A stretch of 64,000 bases of DNA from Janibacter sp. CX7. GTDB lineage: Bacteria > Actinomycetota > Actinomycetes > Actinomycetales > Dermatophilaceae. The stretch spans positions 62,001 to 126,000 of the forward strand of contig NZ_CP101464.1 of the NCBI RefSeq assembly GCF_024362365.1, given 5' to 3'. This document shows, one piece after another, positions 24,147 through 34,645 of this stretch. A program made the position numbers and the translations under genes. The first letter of the stretch is position 1; each line of letters opens with the position of its first letter. Below the pieces are notes generated by a model. The model saw nothing but the letters and a program-made list of their open reading frames with translations, made no database searches and was not told the origin of the DNA.

Positions 24147-25121
24147 ATGATGGTGGACATGGCCGAGACGACCGAACGTGCGCTGCGACTGCTCGGGCTC
24201 TTCGAGACCCGGTCGGTGTGGACCGGGCCCGAGCTCGTCGAGCTGCTCGGGGTGACCACCCGCACCCTGCGGCGGGATGTCGAGCGGCTGCGCGAGCTCG
24301 GCTATCCCGTCGAGGCGACGCCCGGGGTGGGTGGTGGTTACCGGCTCGGCAGCGGCGGGCGGATGCCGCCGCTGCTCCTCGAGGAGGACGAGGTCGTGGC
24401 CGTGACGGTGGCGCTTCGCGTGGGCGCACAAGGGATCTCGGCGATCGGTGAGCCCGCCGTGCGGGCCCTGACGAAGCTCGACCAGGTCATGCCGCCGCGG
24501 CTGCGCGGCGAGGTGGCGGCGCTCGCCGACGCCACCGCCCTGCTGCCCGGCGCGACCGACGACGTCGACACCGGCATGCTCGTCGTCCTCGCCCACGCGG
24601 TGCGCGATCACGTGCGGGTGCACTTCGGCTACACCGGGCGCGGCGGGGAGATGACCGACCGTGACGTCGAGCCCTATCGCCTCGTCGCGACGGGCCGGCG
24701 CTGGTACCTGCTCGCGTGGGACGGGCGAAGGGAGGACTGGCGCACCTTCCGCCTCGACCGGATGGCGGGGGTGCGGGCGTCGACCTTCCGCTTCCGGCCG
24801 CGGCCGGCACCCGATGCCGTCGAGCACGTGCGGCGGGCGGTTACCCGGGCCGGATACGCCCACCGGGTGCGGGTGCGGCTGACCGCCGACGTCGAGGCGG
24901 TGCGCCGCCGCGTCCCTGCCGCCTACGGGGTCGCGACGCAGGTGCGCCCCGGTGTCACCGACCTCGAGTCGAGCGCCGACGACCTCGCGAGCCTCGCCCG
25001 CCACCTGACCCTCGCGGCCTTCGACCTCGGCGCCACCCTGACCGTCCTCGAGGGCCCCGGCCTCGCCGACGCCATCGACGACTTCACGACAGGACTCGCC
25101 GCCACCCGCAAGATGCTCTGA
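24147..25121 (+). CDS. WYL-domain transcriptional regulator
   Basis: The 324-residue protein has an HTH_11-type DNA-binding domain (residues 5-65, LVELLGVTTRTLRRDVERLR) and a WYL domain (about 145-215) where GRRWYLLAWD matches the name-giving residues. Proteins of this class sense nucleic acids or small ligands. ATG 24147 is the first of three close starts (24150, 24159). The gene ends 4 nt before a palindrome pair, which probably serves as its terminator. Confidence 0.9.
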   Translation: MMVDMAETTERALRLLGLFETRSVWTGPELVELLGVTTRTLRRDVERLRELGYPVEATPGVGGGYRLGSGGRMPPLLLEEDEVVAVTVALRVGAQGISAIGEPAVRALTKLDQVMPPRLRGEVAALADATALLPGATDDVDTGMLVVLAHAVRDHVRVHFGYTGRGGEMTDRDVEPYRLVATGRRWYLLAWDGRREDWRTFRLDRMAGVRASTFRFRPRPAPDAVEHVRRAVTRAGYAHRVRVRLTADVEAVRRRVPAAYGVATQVRPGVTDLESSADDLASLARHLTLAAFDLGATLTVLEGPGLADAIDDFTTGLAATRKML

Positions 25122-25125
25122 CGCC

Positions 25126-25190
25126 AACCCTGCAAAACCCTAGGGTTTTGCAGGGTTGAGAGTGCAAAACCCTAGGGTTTTGCGCAGAGG
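25126..25190. repeat. Two adjacent 32-bp-type palindromes, copies 5 and 6
   Basis: Copy 5 (25126-25157) is a perfect palindrome with half AACCCTGCAAAACCCT. Copy 6 follows directly (core TGCAAAACCCT / AGGGTTTTGC at about 25162-25184), with altered ends. They fill the space between the convergent WYL and SDR genes and could end transcription in both directions. Confidence 0.9.
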
Positions 25191-25199
25191 GGCCAGGCG

Positions 25200-25958
25200 T
25201 CAGAGCATCTTGCGGACGACGGAGAGCGGGAGCACCTTCATCGCGGAGCCGACGGCGACCCAGGGCTTCGCGGGGACGAGTGCCTTGGCCTTGCGGCCCT
25301 CGATGGCGACGACCATCGCGCGCACGCCGGTCTCGGTGTCGACCATGAACTTCGTGCGCTGCTCGACCTTCTCGTTCATCTCCGAGCGGATGTAGCCCGG
25401 GTAGAGGACGGTGACGTCGATGTCGAGCTCGGGCTTGCCGATCATCTCGCTGCGAATGCCCTCGCCGAGCGAGGCGAGGAAGGCCTTGGACGCGCCGTAG
25501 GTCGTCATCGACTTCGGCATGCCGCGCAGCGCGGTGACCGAGGCGATGAGCACGAGGTGGCCGGCCTTCTGCTCGCGGAAGATCGCCATCGCGGCCTCGG
25601 TCTGGATCGCGGCGCCGAGCACATTGGTCTCGATGGTCTGCCGGTTGGCGTAGTGGCTGCCCTTGCCATAGGGCGCGCCCTTGCCGAGGCCGGCGTTGAC
25701 GATCACCCGGTCGAGGCGACCGAAGTCCCCCTTCGCCTGGTCGAAGACGGTGGTGACGGCGTCGTCGTCGGTGACGTCGAGGGCATAGGTCTCGACCCGG
25801 CGGCCGGGGTGGGCGGCGAGGATCTGCGCCTTGAGCTCGTCGAGCCGGTCGGTGCGGCGCGCGGTGAGCGCCAGGTCGTGGCCGAGCGCGGCGAACTGGC
25901 GGGCCATCTCGGCGCCGAGGCCGGAGCTGGCGCCGGTGATGAGGGTCGTGAAGGTCAT
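25200..25958 (-). CDS. SDR family oxidoreductase
   Basis: The 252-residue protein has the classical short-chain dehydrogenase motifs: TGASSGLG for NAD(P) (residues 8-15), NAG (near 93), and the active site Ser in LIASVTALRG with YGASK (Tyr/Lys about 157-161). RRTDR after the second strand suggests NADP preference. The C-terminal segment (VVAIEGRKAKALVPAKPW) resembles membrane-associated SDRs of lipid metabolism. The substrate is unknown. Confidence 0.88.
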   Translation of the reverse strand: MTFTTLITGASSGLGAEMARQFAALGHDLALTARRTDRLDELKAQILAAHPGRRVETYALDVTDDDAVTTVFDQAKGDFGRLDRVIVNAGLGKGAPYGKGSHYANRQTIETNVLGAAIQTEAAMAIFREQKAGHLVLIASVTALRGMPKSMTTYGASKAFLASLGEGIRSEMIGKPELDIDVTVLYPGYIRSEMNEKVEQRTKFMVDTETGVRAMVVAIEGRKAKALVPAKPWVAVGSAMKVLPLSVVRKML

Positions 25959-25989
25959 GGGGACTCCTGGGTGTGGGGCGAAGGGGGGA

Positions 25990-27054
25990 TCAGCCGATGA
26001 GGGTGCGGCAGCGGGCGTCGAGATAGGTGACCATCGGCCCGAAGGCCGCGAAGCGCGGGTTCGTCGTGGCGCCGGAGACGTAGCGGGCGTAGATCTGCTG
26101 GGCGATGCCCGCGAGGCGGAAGAGGCCGAAGACCTCGTAGAAGGCCCACTCCCGAGCGCTCACCTCGAGTCCCCGTGCGGCGCAGTAGCGCTCGACGATC
26201 TCGGCGCGGGTGAGCATGCCCGGCAGGTGCGTCGGCTGCAGGCGAAGGGAGCGCATCGTCGCGTCGTCGTCGGCCTGGGCCCAGTAGGCCAGCGCCCCGC
26301 CGAGGTCCATGAGCGGGTCGCCGACGGTCGCCAGCTCCCAGTCGAGGACACCGACGACCTGCGTCGGGTCGGCGGCGTCGAGGACGAGGTTGTCGAGGCG
26401 GAAGTCGTTGTGGATCAAGGCATGCGGCCGATCGGCCGGCTCGTGCTGCGCCAGCCAGGCCATGACGTCCTCGAAGTCCGGGACGTCGTCGGTCGCCGCT
26501 GCGCGGTAGCGGGAGGACCACCCTTCGACCTGGCGGTGGACGTAGCCGTCGCCACGGTCGAGGGCCGCGAGCTGTGGCACCGCCGTGACGTCGACCTCGT
26601 GCAGCTCGACGAGGGTGGCCAGAGCGGCCTCGCACAGGGACGTGGCCTGCTCTGGGGTGAGGGTGACGCCGTCGGGCAGGTCGCGGCCGACGATCGTGCC
26701 CTCGAGCTTGTCCATGACGTAGAAGTCGCTGCCGAGGACCTCGGGGTCGGTGCACAGGCCGACCATCCGCGGCACGTGGGGGAAGACGGGGCGCAGCGCC
26801 GCCTGCAGGTCGTGCTCGCGGTGCATGTTGTGCGCGCTGCCGCCGAGGGCCCCGTGGGGCGGGCGACGCAGCACGAGAGCCCTTGTGGGCCAGCGCAGTT
26901 CGTAGGTGAGGTTGGACGCGCCGGAGTCGAACTGCCGCACCTGCGGCTCGCCCTCGAGCGCCCCAACGACCTCGGGGTCGCCGTGCTCGCGCAGCCACGC
27001 GCTCACCCGCCCCATGTCGAAGGCGTCCTCCTCGCGGACCGCTCCGGCACTCAT
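25990..27054 (-). CDS. Phosphotransferase (APH/ACAD10-like) family protein
   Basis: The 354-residue protein has the aminoglycoside-phosphotransferase kinase fold: RQFDSGASNLTYEL and LVLRRPP for the N lobe, the catalytic HNDFRLDNLV loop and the metal site DWELATVGDP. This is the ACAD10/11-like group, often linked to acyl-CoA dehydrogenase and fatty-acid catabolism. ATG 27054 gives a normal N-terminus (SAGAVREEDAFDMGRVSAWL). The SDR gene follows 31 nt later; both may act on the same hydroxy-acyl substrate class. Confidence 0.9.
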   Translation of the reverse strand: MSAGAVREEDAFDMGRVSAWLREHGDPEVVGALEGEPQVRQFDSGASNLTYELRWPTRALVLRRPPHGALGGSAHNMHREHDLQAALRPVFPHVPRMVGLCTDPEVLGSDFYVMDKLEGTIVGRDLPDGVTLTPEQATSLCEAALATLVELHEVDVTAVPQLAALDRGDGYVHRQVEGWSSRYRAAATDDVPDFEDVMAWLAQHEPADRPHALIHNDFRLDNLVLDAADPTQVVGVLDWELATVGDPLMDLGGALAYWAQADDDATMRSLRLQPTHLPGMLTRAEIVERYCAARGLEVSAREWAFYEVFGLFRLAGIAQQIYARYVSGATTNPRFAAFGPMVTYLDARCRTLIG

Positions 27055-27420
27055 CGCCGCTCCTGTGCTGAACCCGGGTTCATGTCGCCCGACCCTACCT
27101 GCCCCGCCCACCCGCTCCCTGAGGAGCTTGCGCAGCAAGCGTCTCGAAGGGAGGTGCCGGGCCCTTCGAGACGCTGCGGCCGCGGGCGGCCTTGCTCCTC
27201 AGGGACCGGGGTGGTGGGCGGCCGCAGGGCGAAGGGGGACGGCTGCGCACATCAAGCCGAAGTCAGCAACGACAACCGCCGGCACAAGGACAACGAAGGA
27301 CTTCGGCGGGCGCAGCCGTCCCCCTTCGTCCGGAGGCGGGCAGAGGAGCGACTGGTTCGGACCACCCAGTTCACGGGCGTATCGTGTCCGGCGTTTTTGA
27401 CCACCACCAGAAGGGTCACC
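27055..27420. repeat. Repeat-filled intergenic region upstream of the POT gene
   Basis: These 366 bp between divergent genes contain no credible gene. A CCCTGAGGAGCTTGC element lies at 27115-27151, with an inverted partner at 27162-27205. Next comes a 19-bp perfect inverted repeat with CGAAGGGGGACGGCTGCGC at 27230-27248 and its complement at 27310-27328, then about 90 bp to the ATG of the transporter. Confidence 0.8.
27230..27328 (+). promoter_or_regulatory. Long nested hairpin, possible 5' leader element
   Basis: Outer arms of 19 bp (27230-27248 and 27310-27328) are perfectly complementary; inner arms CCGAAGTC (27257-27264) and GACTTCGG (27299-27306) extend the fold, leaving an A-rich loop. 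It lies 92 bp before the peptide transporter start and could be a leader RNA structure or a mobile palindromic element. Confidence 0.45.
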
Positions 27421-28902
27421 ATGACCACCGCCGCGACACCGCCGGCCGAACGCACCTTCCTCGGTCACCCCCGAGGGCTCGCCACGCTCTTCAACATCGA
27501 GCTGTGGGAGCGCTTCTCGTACTACGGGATGCGGGCGATCCTGCTCTACTACATCGTCGACACGGCGGCGAACGGCGGGCTCGGGCTCGACCAGTCGCTC
27601 GGTGAGGCGGTCGTCGCGACCTACGGTGCCGCGGTCTACCTGCTCTCGGTCGTCGGCGGGTGGCTGGCCGACCGGGTCATCGGCGCCCAGCGCAGCGTCT
27701 TCGTCGGTGGCGTCATCATCATGGCCGGGCACGTGAGCCTCGCCGTCCCCTCGCCGGCGACGTCCTGGCTCGGCATCGCGCTCGTCGCCCTGGGTACCGG
27801 TCTGCTCAAGCCCAATGTCTCGGCGATGGTCGGCCACCTCTACGAGGAGCGTGACGCGCGCAAGGACTCGGCCTTCACGATCTTCTACATGTCGATCAAC
27901 ATCGGCAGCTTCTTCTCCCCCTTCGTCGTCGCCTTCCTGCGCGACCAGTGGGGCTACCACGCGGGCTTCCTCGCCGCCGCCGTCGGCATGCTCTTCGCGC
28001 TGATCGCCTACGTCGTCGGCCGTCGCACGCTGGCGCCCGAGTCCAACCTCGTGCCCAACCCGCTGCAGCCCCGCGACCGGGCGCGCGTCCCGCTCCTGGC
28101 CGGTGGCCTCGTCGCGCTCGTCGTCGTCCTGCTCCTGGCGACCCGCGCGCTGCGAGGCGCCTGGGCCGACGCGGTCATCGACACGATCTCGATCCTGTCG
28201 GTCGTCGCGTCGGTGTCCTACTTCGTCGTCATGTTCCGCAGCAAGCAGGTCACGCCGCGCGAGCGGACCCACCTGGCCGCCTACCTGCCGATGTGGGTCG
28301 GCGCGGTGCTCTTCTGGATGATCTTCGAGCAGGCGGCGTCCAAGATGGCGGCCTACGCGGCCAACCGGACCGACCTCGACTCGCTGGGGTTCCACTTCTC
28401 CGAGGAGTGGTTCCAGTCGATCAACCCGGTCTCGATCATGCTGCTCGCGCCGCTCTTCGGCCTGCTGTGGATGCGCCGGGCCGGTCGCTTCCCGTCGACG
28501 CCGATGAAGTTCGCCCTCGGTGTCACCCTCGCCGGCCTGTCCTTCGTGCTGCTGTCGGCGGCCTCGGCCGCCTTCCCCGGCGCGACCTCCCCGGTGTGGG
28601 TGCTCGTCGGCGTCTTCGTCATCCAGACCCTCGGTGAGCTCTGCCTCTCGCCGGTGGGCCTGTCGGCGACGACCTCGCTCGCGCCCAAGGCCTTCACGAG
28701 CCAGGCGATGGCGCTGTGGTTCCTCGCCGTCGCCACCGGCCAGTCGCTCGCCGCGCAGCTCATCCGCGCGATGGAGGGGCTGCCCGACGGCACCTTCTTC
28801 ATCACCCTGGGCGTCATGGCGGTCGTCGTCGGCGTCGTCCTCGCGGCCCTGTCGCCGTGGGTGCACGCGCGCATGAAGGACGCCGAGCCCGAGCACGCCT
28901 GA
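27421..28902 (+). CDS. POT family proton-dependent oligopeptide transporter
   Basis: The 493-residue MFS protein has the POT signature ExxER in ELWERFSYYGMRAIL (residues 27-41), the second signature FYMSINIGSFF, and FEQAASKMAAYA in the second half. About 12-14 helices. It imports di- and tripeptides with protons across the cytoplasmic membrane. ATG 27421 follows AGAAGGGTCACC. The long hairpin region upstream may regulate it. Confidence 0.94.
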   Translation: MTTAATPPAERTFLGHPRGLATLFNIELWERFSYYGMRAILLYYIVDTAANGGLGLDQSLGEAVVATYGAAVYLLSVVGGWLADRVIGAQRSVFVGGVIIMAGHVSLAVPSPATSWLGIALVALGTGLLKPNVSAMVGHLYEERDARKDSAFTIFYMSINIGSFFSPFVVAFLRDQWGYHAGFLAAAVGMLFALIAYVVGRRTLAPESNLVPNPLQPRDRARVPLLAGGLVALVVVLLLATRALRGAWADAVIDTISILSVVASVSYFVVMFRSKQVTPRERTHLAAYLPMWVGAVLFWMIFEQAASKMAAYAANRTDLDSLGFHFSEEWFQSINPVSIMLLAPLFGLLWMRRAGRFPSTPMKFALGVTLAGLSFVLLSAASAAFPGATSPVWVLVGVFVIQTLGELCLSPVGLSATTSLAPKAFTSQAMALWFLAVATGQSLAAQLIRAMEGLPDGTFFITLGVMAVVVGVVLAALSPWVHARMKDAEPEHA

Positions 28903-28917
28903 CCCGGGTCACCACCG

Positions 28918-28970
28918 CTGGGTCGATGTATGCGGGTGCGCTGGAGCTCACCCGAATACATCGACTCGCG
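28918..28970. repeat. 53-bp hairpin repeat, copy 1
   Basis: TCGATGTATGCGGGT pairs imperfectly with ACCCGAATACATCGA around a GCGCTGGAGCTC loop, followed by CTCGCG. It lies between convergent genes. Two more copies lie at 38896 and 38970. Confidence 0.85.
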
Positions 28971-28981
28971 GGCGCCGGTGC

Positions 28982-29875
28982 TCAACCCGCGACGCGGATC
29001 GCCAGCGCGTGCGGCTCGCACCGCACCCGCAGCCGCCGGGCGGGCCCGGCGACGTCGCCGTCGAGCTGCACGTGCAGCGGCTGCTCGCTGACGACCTCGA
29101 CCTCGCGCGAGGCCCGCGTCGCCAGCCCGGCCACGTCACCGGGGAGGCGGAAGACCCCCTTCGCCGCGACGCCGAGCCACTGCCCGGGACGCCGCACGGT
29201 CACCTCGAGCACGTCGAAGAGCCCGTCGTCGACGAGACCGCCCGGCGCGATCCGCACGCCGGCCCGCACCCGCTCGCAGTTGGCCGCGAGCACGCTCCAC
29301 ACCCGCAGGTGCTCGGGCTCGCCGCCGTCATGGCGCACCGTCACGGGCACCGGCCGCCGCAGCGCCGTGACCGCCGCCGGCGCGACATAGGCAGGCCAGC
29401 CGATGCGGTCCTTGAGCCGCGGGTTGGCCGCCGCCACCGTCGCCGCGTCGTGGCCCATCCCCGCCAGCACGACGAAGGGGAGGTCCGCCGCCTCGTCGTC
29501 GACCTGCGCGAGACCCAGGTCCACGGGACGGGCGCGGCCGGTGAGAGCCACCTCGACGGCCGCCTCGACCGTGCGCGGCAGCTCGAGGTTGTGGGCGAGG
29601 AGGTTGGCTGTGCCGATCGGCACGATGCCCAGCTCGACGCCGGTGCCGCCGAGGGCGTGCGCGACGTGCCGGACCGTGCCGTCACCGCCTGCCGCGACGA
29701 CGAGCTCGGCCCCCGCCTCGACCGCTGCGGCGGCCTGCCCGTGCCCGCAGTCCTCGCGGGTCGTCAGGTGGACGTCCGGGTCGGGCCAGCCGGCGGCCTG
29801 CGCCGCGGCGACGACACCTTCGAGGGCGCGCTCCCATCCCCCCTTCGAAGGATTGAGGACGAGCCCGATCCTCAT
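28982..29875 (-). CDS. Diacylglycerol kinase family (YegS/DagK-like) protein
   Basis: The 297-residue protein shows the lipid kinase fold: VLNPSKGG at the N-terminus, VVAAGGDGTVRHVAHAL (GGDGT nucleotide motif, about residues 62-66), PIGTANLLAH and a C-terminal beta domain with DGLFDVLEV. It phosphorylates diacylglycerol or a sphingolipid-like lipid. ATG 29875. It follows the beta-propeller gene by 10 nt and is probably co-transcribed. Confidence 0.92.
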   Translation of the reverse strand: MRIGLVLNPSKGGWERALEGVVAAAQAAGWPDPDVHLTTREDCGHGQAAAAVEAGAELVVAAGGDGTVRHVAHALGGTGVELGIVPIGTANLLAHNLELPRTVEAAVEVALTGRARPVDLGLAQVDDEAADLPFVVLAGMGHDAATVAAANPRLKDRIGWPAYVAPAAVTALRRPVPVTVRHDGGEPEHLRVWSVLAANCERVRAGVRIAPGGLVDDGLFDVLEVTVRRPGQWLGVAAKGVFRLPGDVAGLATRASREVEVVSEQPLHVQLDGDVAGPARRLRVRCEPHALAIRVAG

Positions 29876-29885
29876 GGCGCGGCCC

Positions 29886-31154
29886 TCACACCGTCCGGGA
29901 GTCGTCGAAGACGACGATCGTGCCGCCGTAGCTGGCGACCCACACGCGCTTCTTGGTGGGCTCGTAGGTGATGCCGATGGGCAGCGCGTCGGTCTTCTCG
30001 GTCTGCACGACCTCGAAGTCCTTGGTGCGGATCTTGCTCACCGTGCTGCTGCCGTAGTTGCCGACGTAGATCGCACCGCCGTCCGGGCTCATCGTCATCG
30101 AGCGGGGCTGGTTGCCGACCTGCACCTCGCGCAGGGTCTTGCCGGTCGTGGCATCCACCTCGCTCACGGTACCCGCGCCGTTGTTGGAGACGTAAAGCTT
30201 CGAGCCGTCGGGGGAGACGAGCAGGTGGCGCGGGCCGTCACCGGTCGCGGCGAAGTCGCTGACCTCGCCCGACTCGAGGTCGACCTTGACCGTCTTGTCC
30301 GAGCCCATGACCGCGACGAAGGCGGTCTTGTCGTCCGGGGTGATGGCGATGCCGCGGGGGTGCTTGCCGTCGATGGGGATCGTGGTGACGACCTCCCCCT
30401 TCGCCGTGTCGACGACGTCGAGGTCCATGGAGCACCAGTTGGTGACGAGCACCTTGCTGCCGTCGTGGGTCGCGGCGACGTACTTGGGCACGGCGCCGAC
30501 CTGGATGACGTCCTTGATCTCGTGGGTCGCCGTGTCGATCTTGTAGAGATAGCTGTCGGAGATGCCCTCCGGCCCGGTGCACGCGTCGGCGCCCTCGGGG
30601 GAGAAGCCCTGGCCGTACATCGCGTAGTTGCTCACCCACGCGGTCTTGCCGTCGGGGCTGAAGGCCATCTCGACCGGCGCTCCCTTGCTCGTGCCGGGGT
30701 GACCCTTGATGCCGAAGTCGGCGAGGTCGACCCCGTCGGGAATGGTCTCCTCGATGGCGCCGTCGGGGGTGAGGGCGGTGACCGAGTGGCTGTACATCAT
30801 GTTCTGCGCGAAGACGTGGCCCGTGCGCGAGGCGACGACCGACTTCGGGGTCATCGGGCCGGTGATCCGCTGGATCCGCACCATCGACGAGTCCGCCGGG
30901 GCGGCCTCGGCGCCCTGCTTCTTCGCCGGGCGGACCTTGGGCGCCGCCTTCTCGACCTTCGCCGGCTCGGCCCGCTTGGCGGGGGCGGCGCTCGTCGCTG
31001 CGGGTGCCGCCTTGGGGTCGGCCGCGGCCTCGTCCTCGCCGCCGAAGAGCTTCGCCAGGCAGACGACGAGCACGATGAGCACGACGATGGCCACGACCGT
31101 CGCGATGCGACGGCGCTGCACGTAGACCGGGTCGTTGTTGATCTTCACGGGCAC
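29886..31154 (-). CDS. Membrane-anchored YncE/YVTN-type beta-propeller protein
   Basis: The 422-residue protein has an N-terminal signal-anchor helix (about residues 17-40), an Ala/Lys/Pro-rich linker (45-90) and a C-terminal propeller of about seven blades with repeated SPDGKTAWVSN, TPDDKTAFVAV, SPDGSKLYVSN and SPDGGAIYVGN motifs. Such proteins scaffold interactions or bind ligands; no catalytic residues are evident. The GTG start at 31154 precedes MPVKINN. The gene is divergent from the 31308 gene. Confidence 0.85.
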   Translation of the reverse strand: MPVKINNDPVYVQRRRIATVVAIVVLIVLVVCLAKLFGGEDEAAADPKAAPAATSAAPAKRAEPAKVEKAAPKVRPAKKQGAEAAPADSSMVRIQRITGPMTPKSVVASRTGHVFAQNMMYSHSVTALTPDGAIEETIPDGVDLADFGIKGHPGTSKGAPVEMAFSPDGKTAWVSNYAMYGQGFSPEGADACTGPEGISDSYLYKIDTATHEIKDVIQVGAVPKYVAATHDGSKVLVTNWCSMDLDVVDTAKGEVVTTIPIDGKHPRGIAITPDDKTAFVAVMGSDKTVKVDLESGEVSDFAATGDGPRHLLVSPDGSKLYVSNNGAGTVSEVDATTGKTLREVQVGNQPRSMTMSPDGGAIYVGNYGSSTVSKIRTKDFEVVQTEKTDALPIGITYEPTKKRVWVASYGGTIVVFDDSRTV

Positions 31155-31307
31155 CTCTGCAGGTCGGAGTTGCCCAGCAACCTAGGGGCGCACCGGGTCG
31201 ACGGGTCGGAGGCGCACCGGACCTGACCAAACCGGTCCCAAAGGCGGACGAAGGGGGAGACCTTCGGCCGATGTGCCGCTCCCGGGCGTCTTCGTAGCCT
31301 CGTCGTC

Positions 31308-32198
31308 ATGGGAGGGACGCAGGTCTACGAGATGGTCATCGACGGTCGCCGGCACCGGGTCGAGACCTCCGTCGGCGACGGGTGGAAGAACTCCGCGACG
31401 TGGTGGGTCGACGACGAGGAGCTGGCGACCGCGACGTCGGCCGCGGCCGACAACCTCTACCTCGTCGCGGACGAGGAGCACGCGCTCGCCGACGAGGTCG
31501 GTGCCGTGCGCGCTCGCTTCACCACGCTGAGCAAGCCGGTGCGGGCGACGTGGTTCGAGGGAGAGCGCTCGGTGGCCGAGGCCAAGGCCCAGGTCGGGGT
31601 CGGCGGGCTCGACCTCGTGCCCGAGCCGGGGTCCCCGGCCGCGGTGCGCGAGGAGCGGATGCGGGCCCGGCCCCGCCTCTACGCCGCCCGGCACGTCGCG
31701 GCCGGGGTGGGCAACGTCGTCATCCCGATCCTGCTCGCCGCGCTCGCGGCGCGCTTCGTCGTGTCGATCCCGTGGCCCGACTGGGACCTGCCGTCGATCC
31801 CGATGCCGGACCTCGACCTGCCGACCATCCCGTGGCCCTCGATCGACCTGCCGTCGATCCCGTGGCCGGACTGGAGCGCGCCGGGGTGGCTCGTGTGGGT
31901 CCTCGACCACCTGAAGTACATCCTCCCGATCCTCGCCGGGCTGCTCCTCGCCCGGGCGGAGATCATGCGGCGGCAGCATCAGGACGCCGAGCGTGAGCGG
32001 AGGGCCGCAGGGGTGCCCTCCGCTCACGACTCGGGCCGGGAGTCAGTGCATCGGGACGTCGCGGCGGCGAAAGCCGACGATCCCGAGGACGACGAGGACC
32101 AGCCCGCCGACGCCCGCGACGAGGGTGCCGGTGACGTCCGGCGCGTCGGCGGGCACGTTGCCGACGAGGCCGAAGGGCGCCCACTCGACGAGCCATGA
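31308..32198 (+). CDS. Hypothetical membrane protein with Trp/Pro repeats
   Basis: The 296-residue protein has a soluble N-terminal domain (about 1-125), a helix near 137-150, then a strongly repetitive loop with IPWPDWDLPSIPMP, DLPTIPWPS and DLPSIPWPDW units of 11-12 residues, a second helix near 195-220 and a charged tail. No family recognised. The last 52 codons (32043-32198) lie antisense to the ABC permease gene. Either the genes truly overlap by 156 bp or the tail was extended by loss of an earlier stop. Codon periodicity in the first 230 residues looks normal. Confidence 0.6.
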   Translation: MGGTQVYEMVIDGRRHRVETSVGDGWKNSATWWVDDEELATATSAAADNLYLVADEEHALADEVGAVRARFTTLSKPVRATWFEGERSVAEAKAQVGVGGLDLVPEPGSPAAVREERMRARPRLYAARHVAAGVGNVVIPILLAALAARFVVSIPWPDWDLPSIPMPDLDLPTIPWPSIDLPSIPWPDWSAPGWLVWVLDHLKYILPILAGLLLARAEIMRRQHQDAERERRAAGVPSAHDSGRESVHRDVAAAKADDPEDDEDQPADARDEGAGDVRRVGGHVADEAEGRPLDEP

Positions 32199-33628
32199 CG
32201 GCAGCTGCAGGCCTGGCCCCATGTAGCCGATGACGGCCGCGATGCCGAAGACGACCCAGGCCCCGGCCTGGAGGCGGGGCCGCCAGCCGAAGAGCGCGAG
32301 CGAGATGCCGCCGAGCAGGAGTATGACCGGCAGGTGCTGCAGCGCGGCGCGCAGCAGGGTGGCCACCCACGACGAGTCGCCCAGTGCCGCAGCGGTGCTC
32401 AGCGCGAGGGCGAGGGCTCCAGCCCCGCCGACGACCAGGGTGCCGACGGCGATGACGGTCAGGTGCGGAGCGAGCCAAGCGGCACGGCTGCGGGCCTCGC
32501 TCAGCTGCAGCTCGAGGCGCCCGGAGGTCTCCTCGCGTCGCAGGGACCCGAGCGACTGCAGGACGTATCCGCCGACGAGGATCGACAGCAGCAGGACGAA
32601 CATCGCGGCCATCGGCTCGACGATGCCGCTCTCGCCGCCGGCGATCCACACCTCGAGGTCGGGGTTGCCCGTGATCGCGTCGATGACGGTCTGCATGAGC
32701 GACCCGTAGGTGCCCATGAGCACGGCGACGAGCACCGCCCACCCGAGCGTCGTGCCGCGGTGCTCGCGGACGGCCAGGCCGAAGGGGGCGACGAGCGCCG
32801 CGCTCGCCCGGCGGGGGCCGGTGCGTGCCGGCACGAGCGAGCCGCCGACGTCGCGCCGGGTCGACAGCCACAGGGCGAGGGCGAGGAGCAGGGCGGTGGC
32901 GCCCAGGCTCAGGGCGAAGGGGAGCGCTCGCGTCTCCCCGAAGGCCGCCACCTTGTCGTACCAGCCGAGCGGCGTGGCCCACAGCGCCGGGCCCTCGTCG
33001 ATGGCCGCGGCGCCGCGGACGAGATAGGCGGCGAGGGCGACCGCGAGGCTCCCGGCCCACACGCTGCGCTGGTGGCCGAAGGCCTGGGCGAGCACGGCGC
33101 TCACCCCGACGAAGACCGCCCCGAGCGCTGCCAGCGCCGCGCCGTAGGCGATGGACCCGCTCGTCTGCGCGCCGGCGGCGACGAAGGCGAGGGCCGTGAG
33201 GGCGCCCAGGCCGACGAGGGCCGCGAGGGCGACGACGACCGCCGCGACGAGCGGGGCCTGACGGCCGACCCGCGAGGCGAGCAGCAGCTCGAGGCGCCCG
33301 GCCTCCTCCTCGCGGCGGGTGCCGCGGACGGTGAGGGCGATCGCGAGCAGGGGGATGCCGAAGGCGACGACGAAGCCGAGCTCGTTGACGAGCACGCCGC
33401 CGAGGGTGTCGGTGCCGGCGACCGCGCCGTTGAGCACCCGCATGCCGGGGCCGGCCGTCGTCTCGGCGTAGGAGCGCAGCTTGTCCGGGGTGTCGTAGAG
33501 GCCGGTGATCGACGTCGTCGTCAGCAGCACGATCGCGGTCAGGCCGAGGACCCAACCGACGACGGCCTTCCACCCGGTGCGCCACTGCACCCGCAGGCTC
33601 GTCCCGACCCCCGCGATGCTGAGCGCAC

Positions 33629-33632
<4 letters not shown>
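32043..33632 (-). CDS. ABC transporter permease (exporter type)
   Basis: The 529-residue protein has two halves of about six helices each, with an internal repeat: RREEEAGRLELLLASRVGR in the first half and RREETSGRLELQLSEARSR in the second. This is the two-fold architecture of actinobacterial antibiotic-exporter permeases. Start ATG at 33632 overlaps the ATPase stop (ATGA). With the ATPase and TetR it forms an autoregulated efflux operon. Confidence 0.88.

Positions 33633-34641
<1,009 letters not shown>

Positions 34642-34645
<4 letters not shown>

Noticed and set aside
27230..27328. Known riboswitch or tRNA-like element
   Set aside because: No match to riboswitch cores or tRNA cloverleaf that I can recognise; it is reported only as an unassigned hairpin.
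28353..29021. Minus-strand open frame across the POT gene 3' end and repeat
   Set aside because: It is antisense to conserved transporter helices and starts inside the repeat; no domain is visible.
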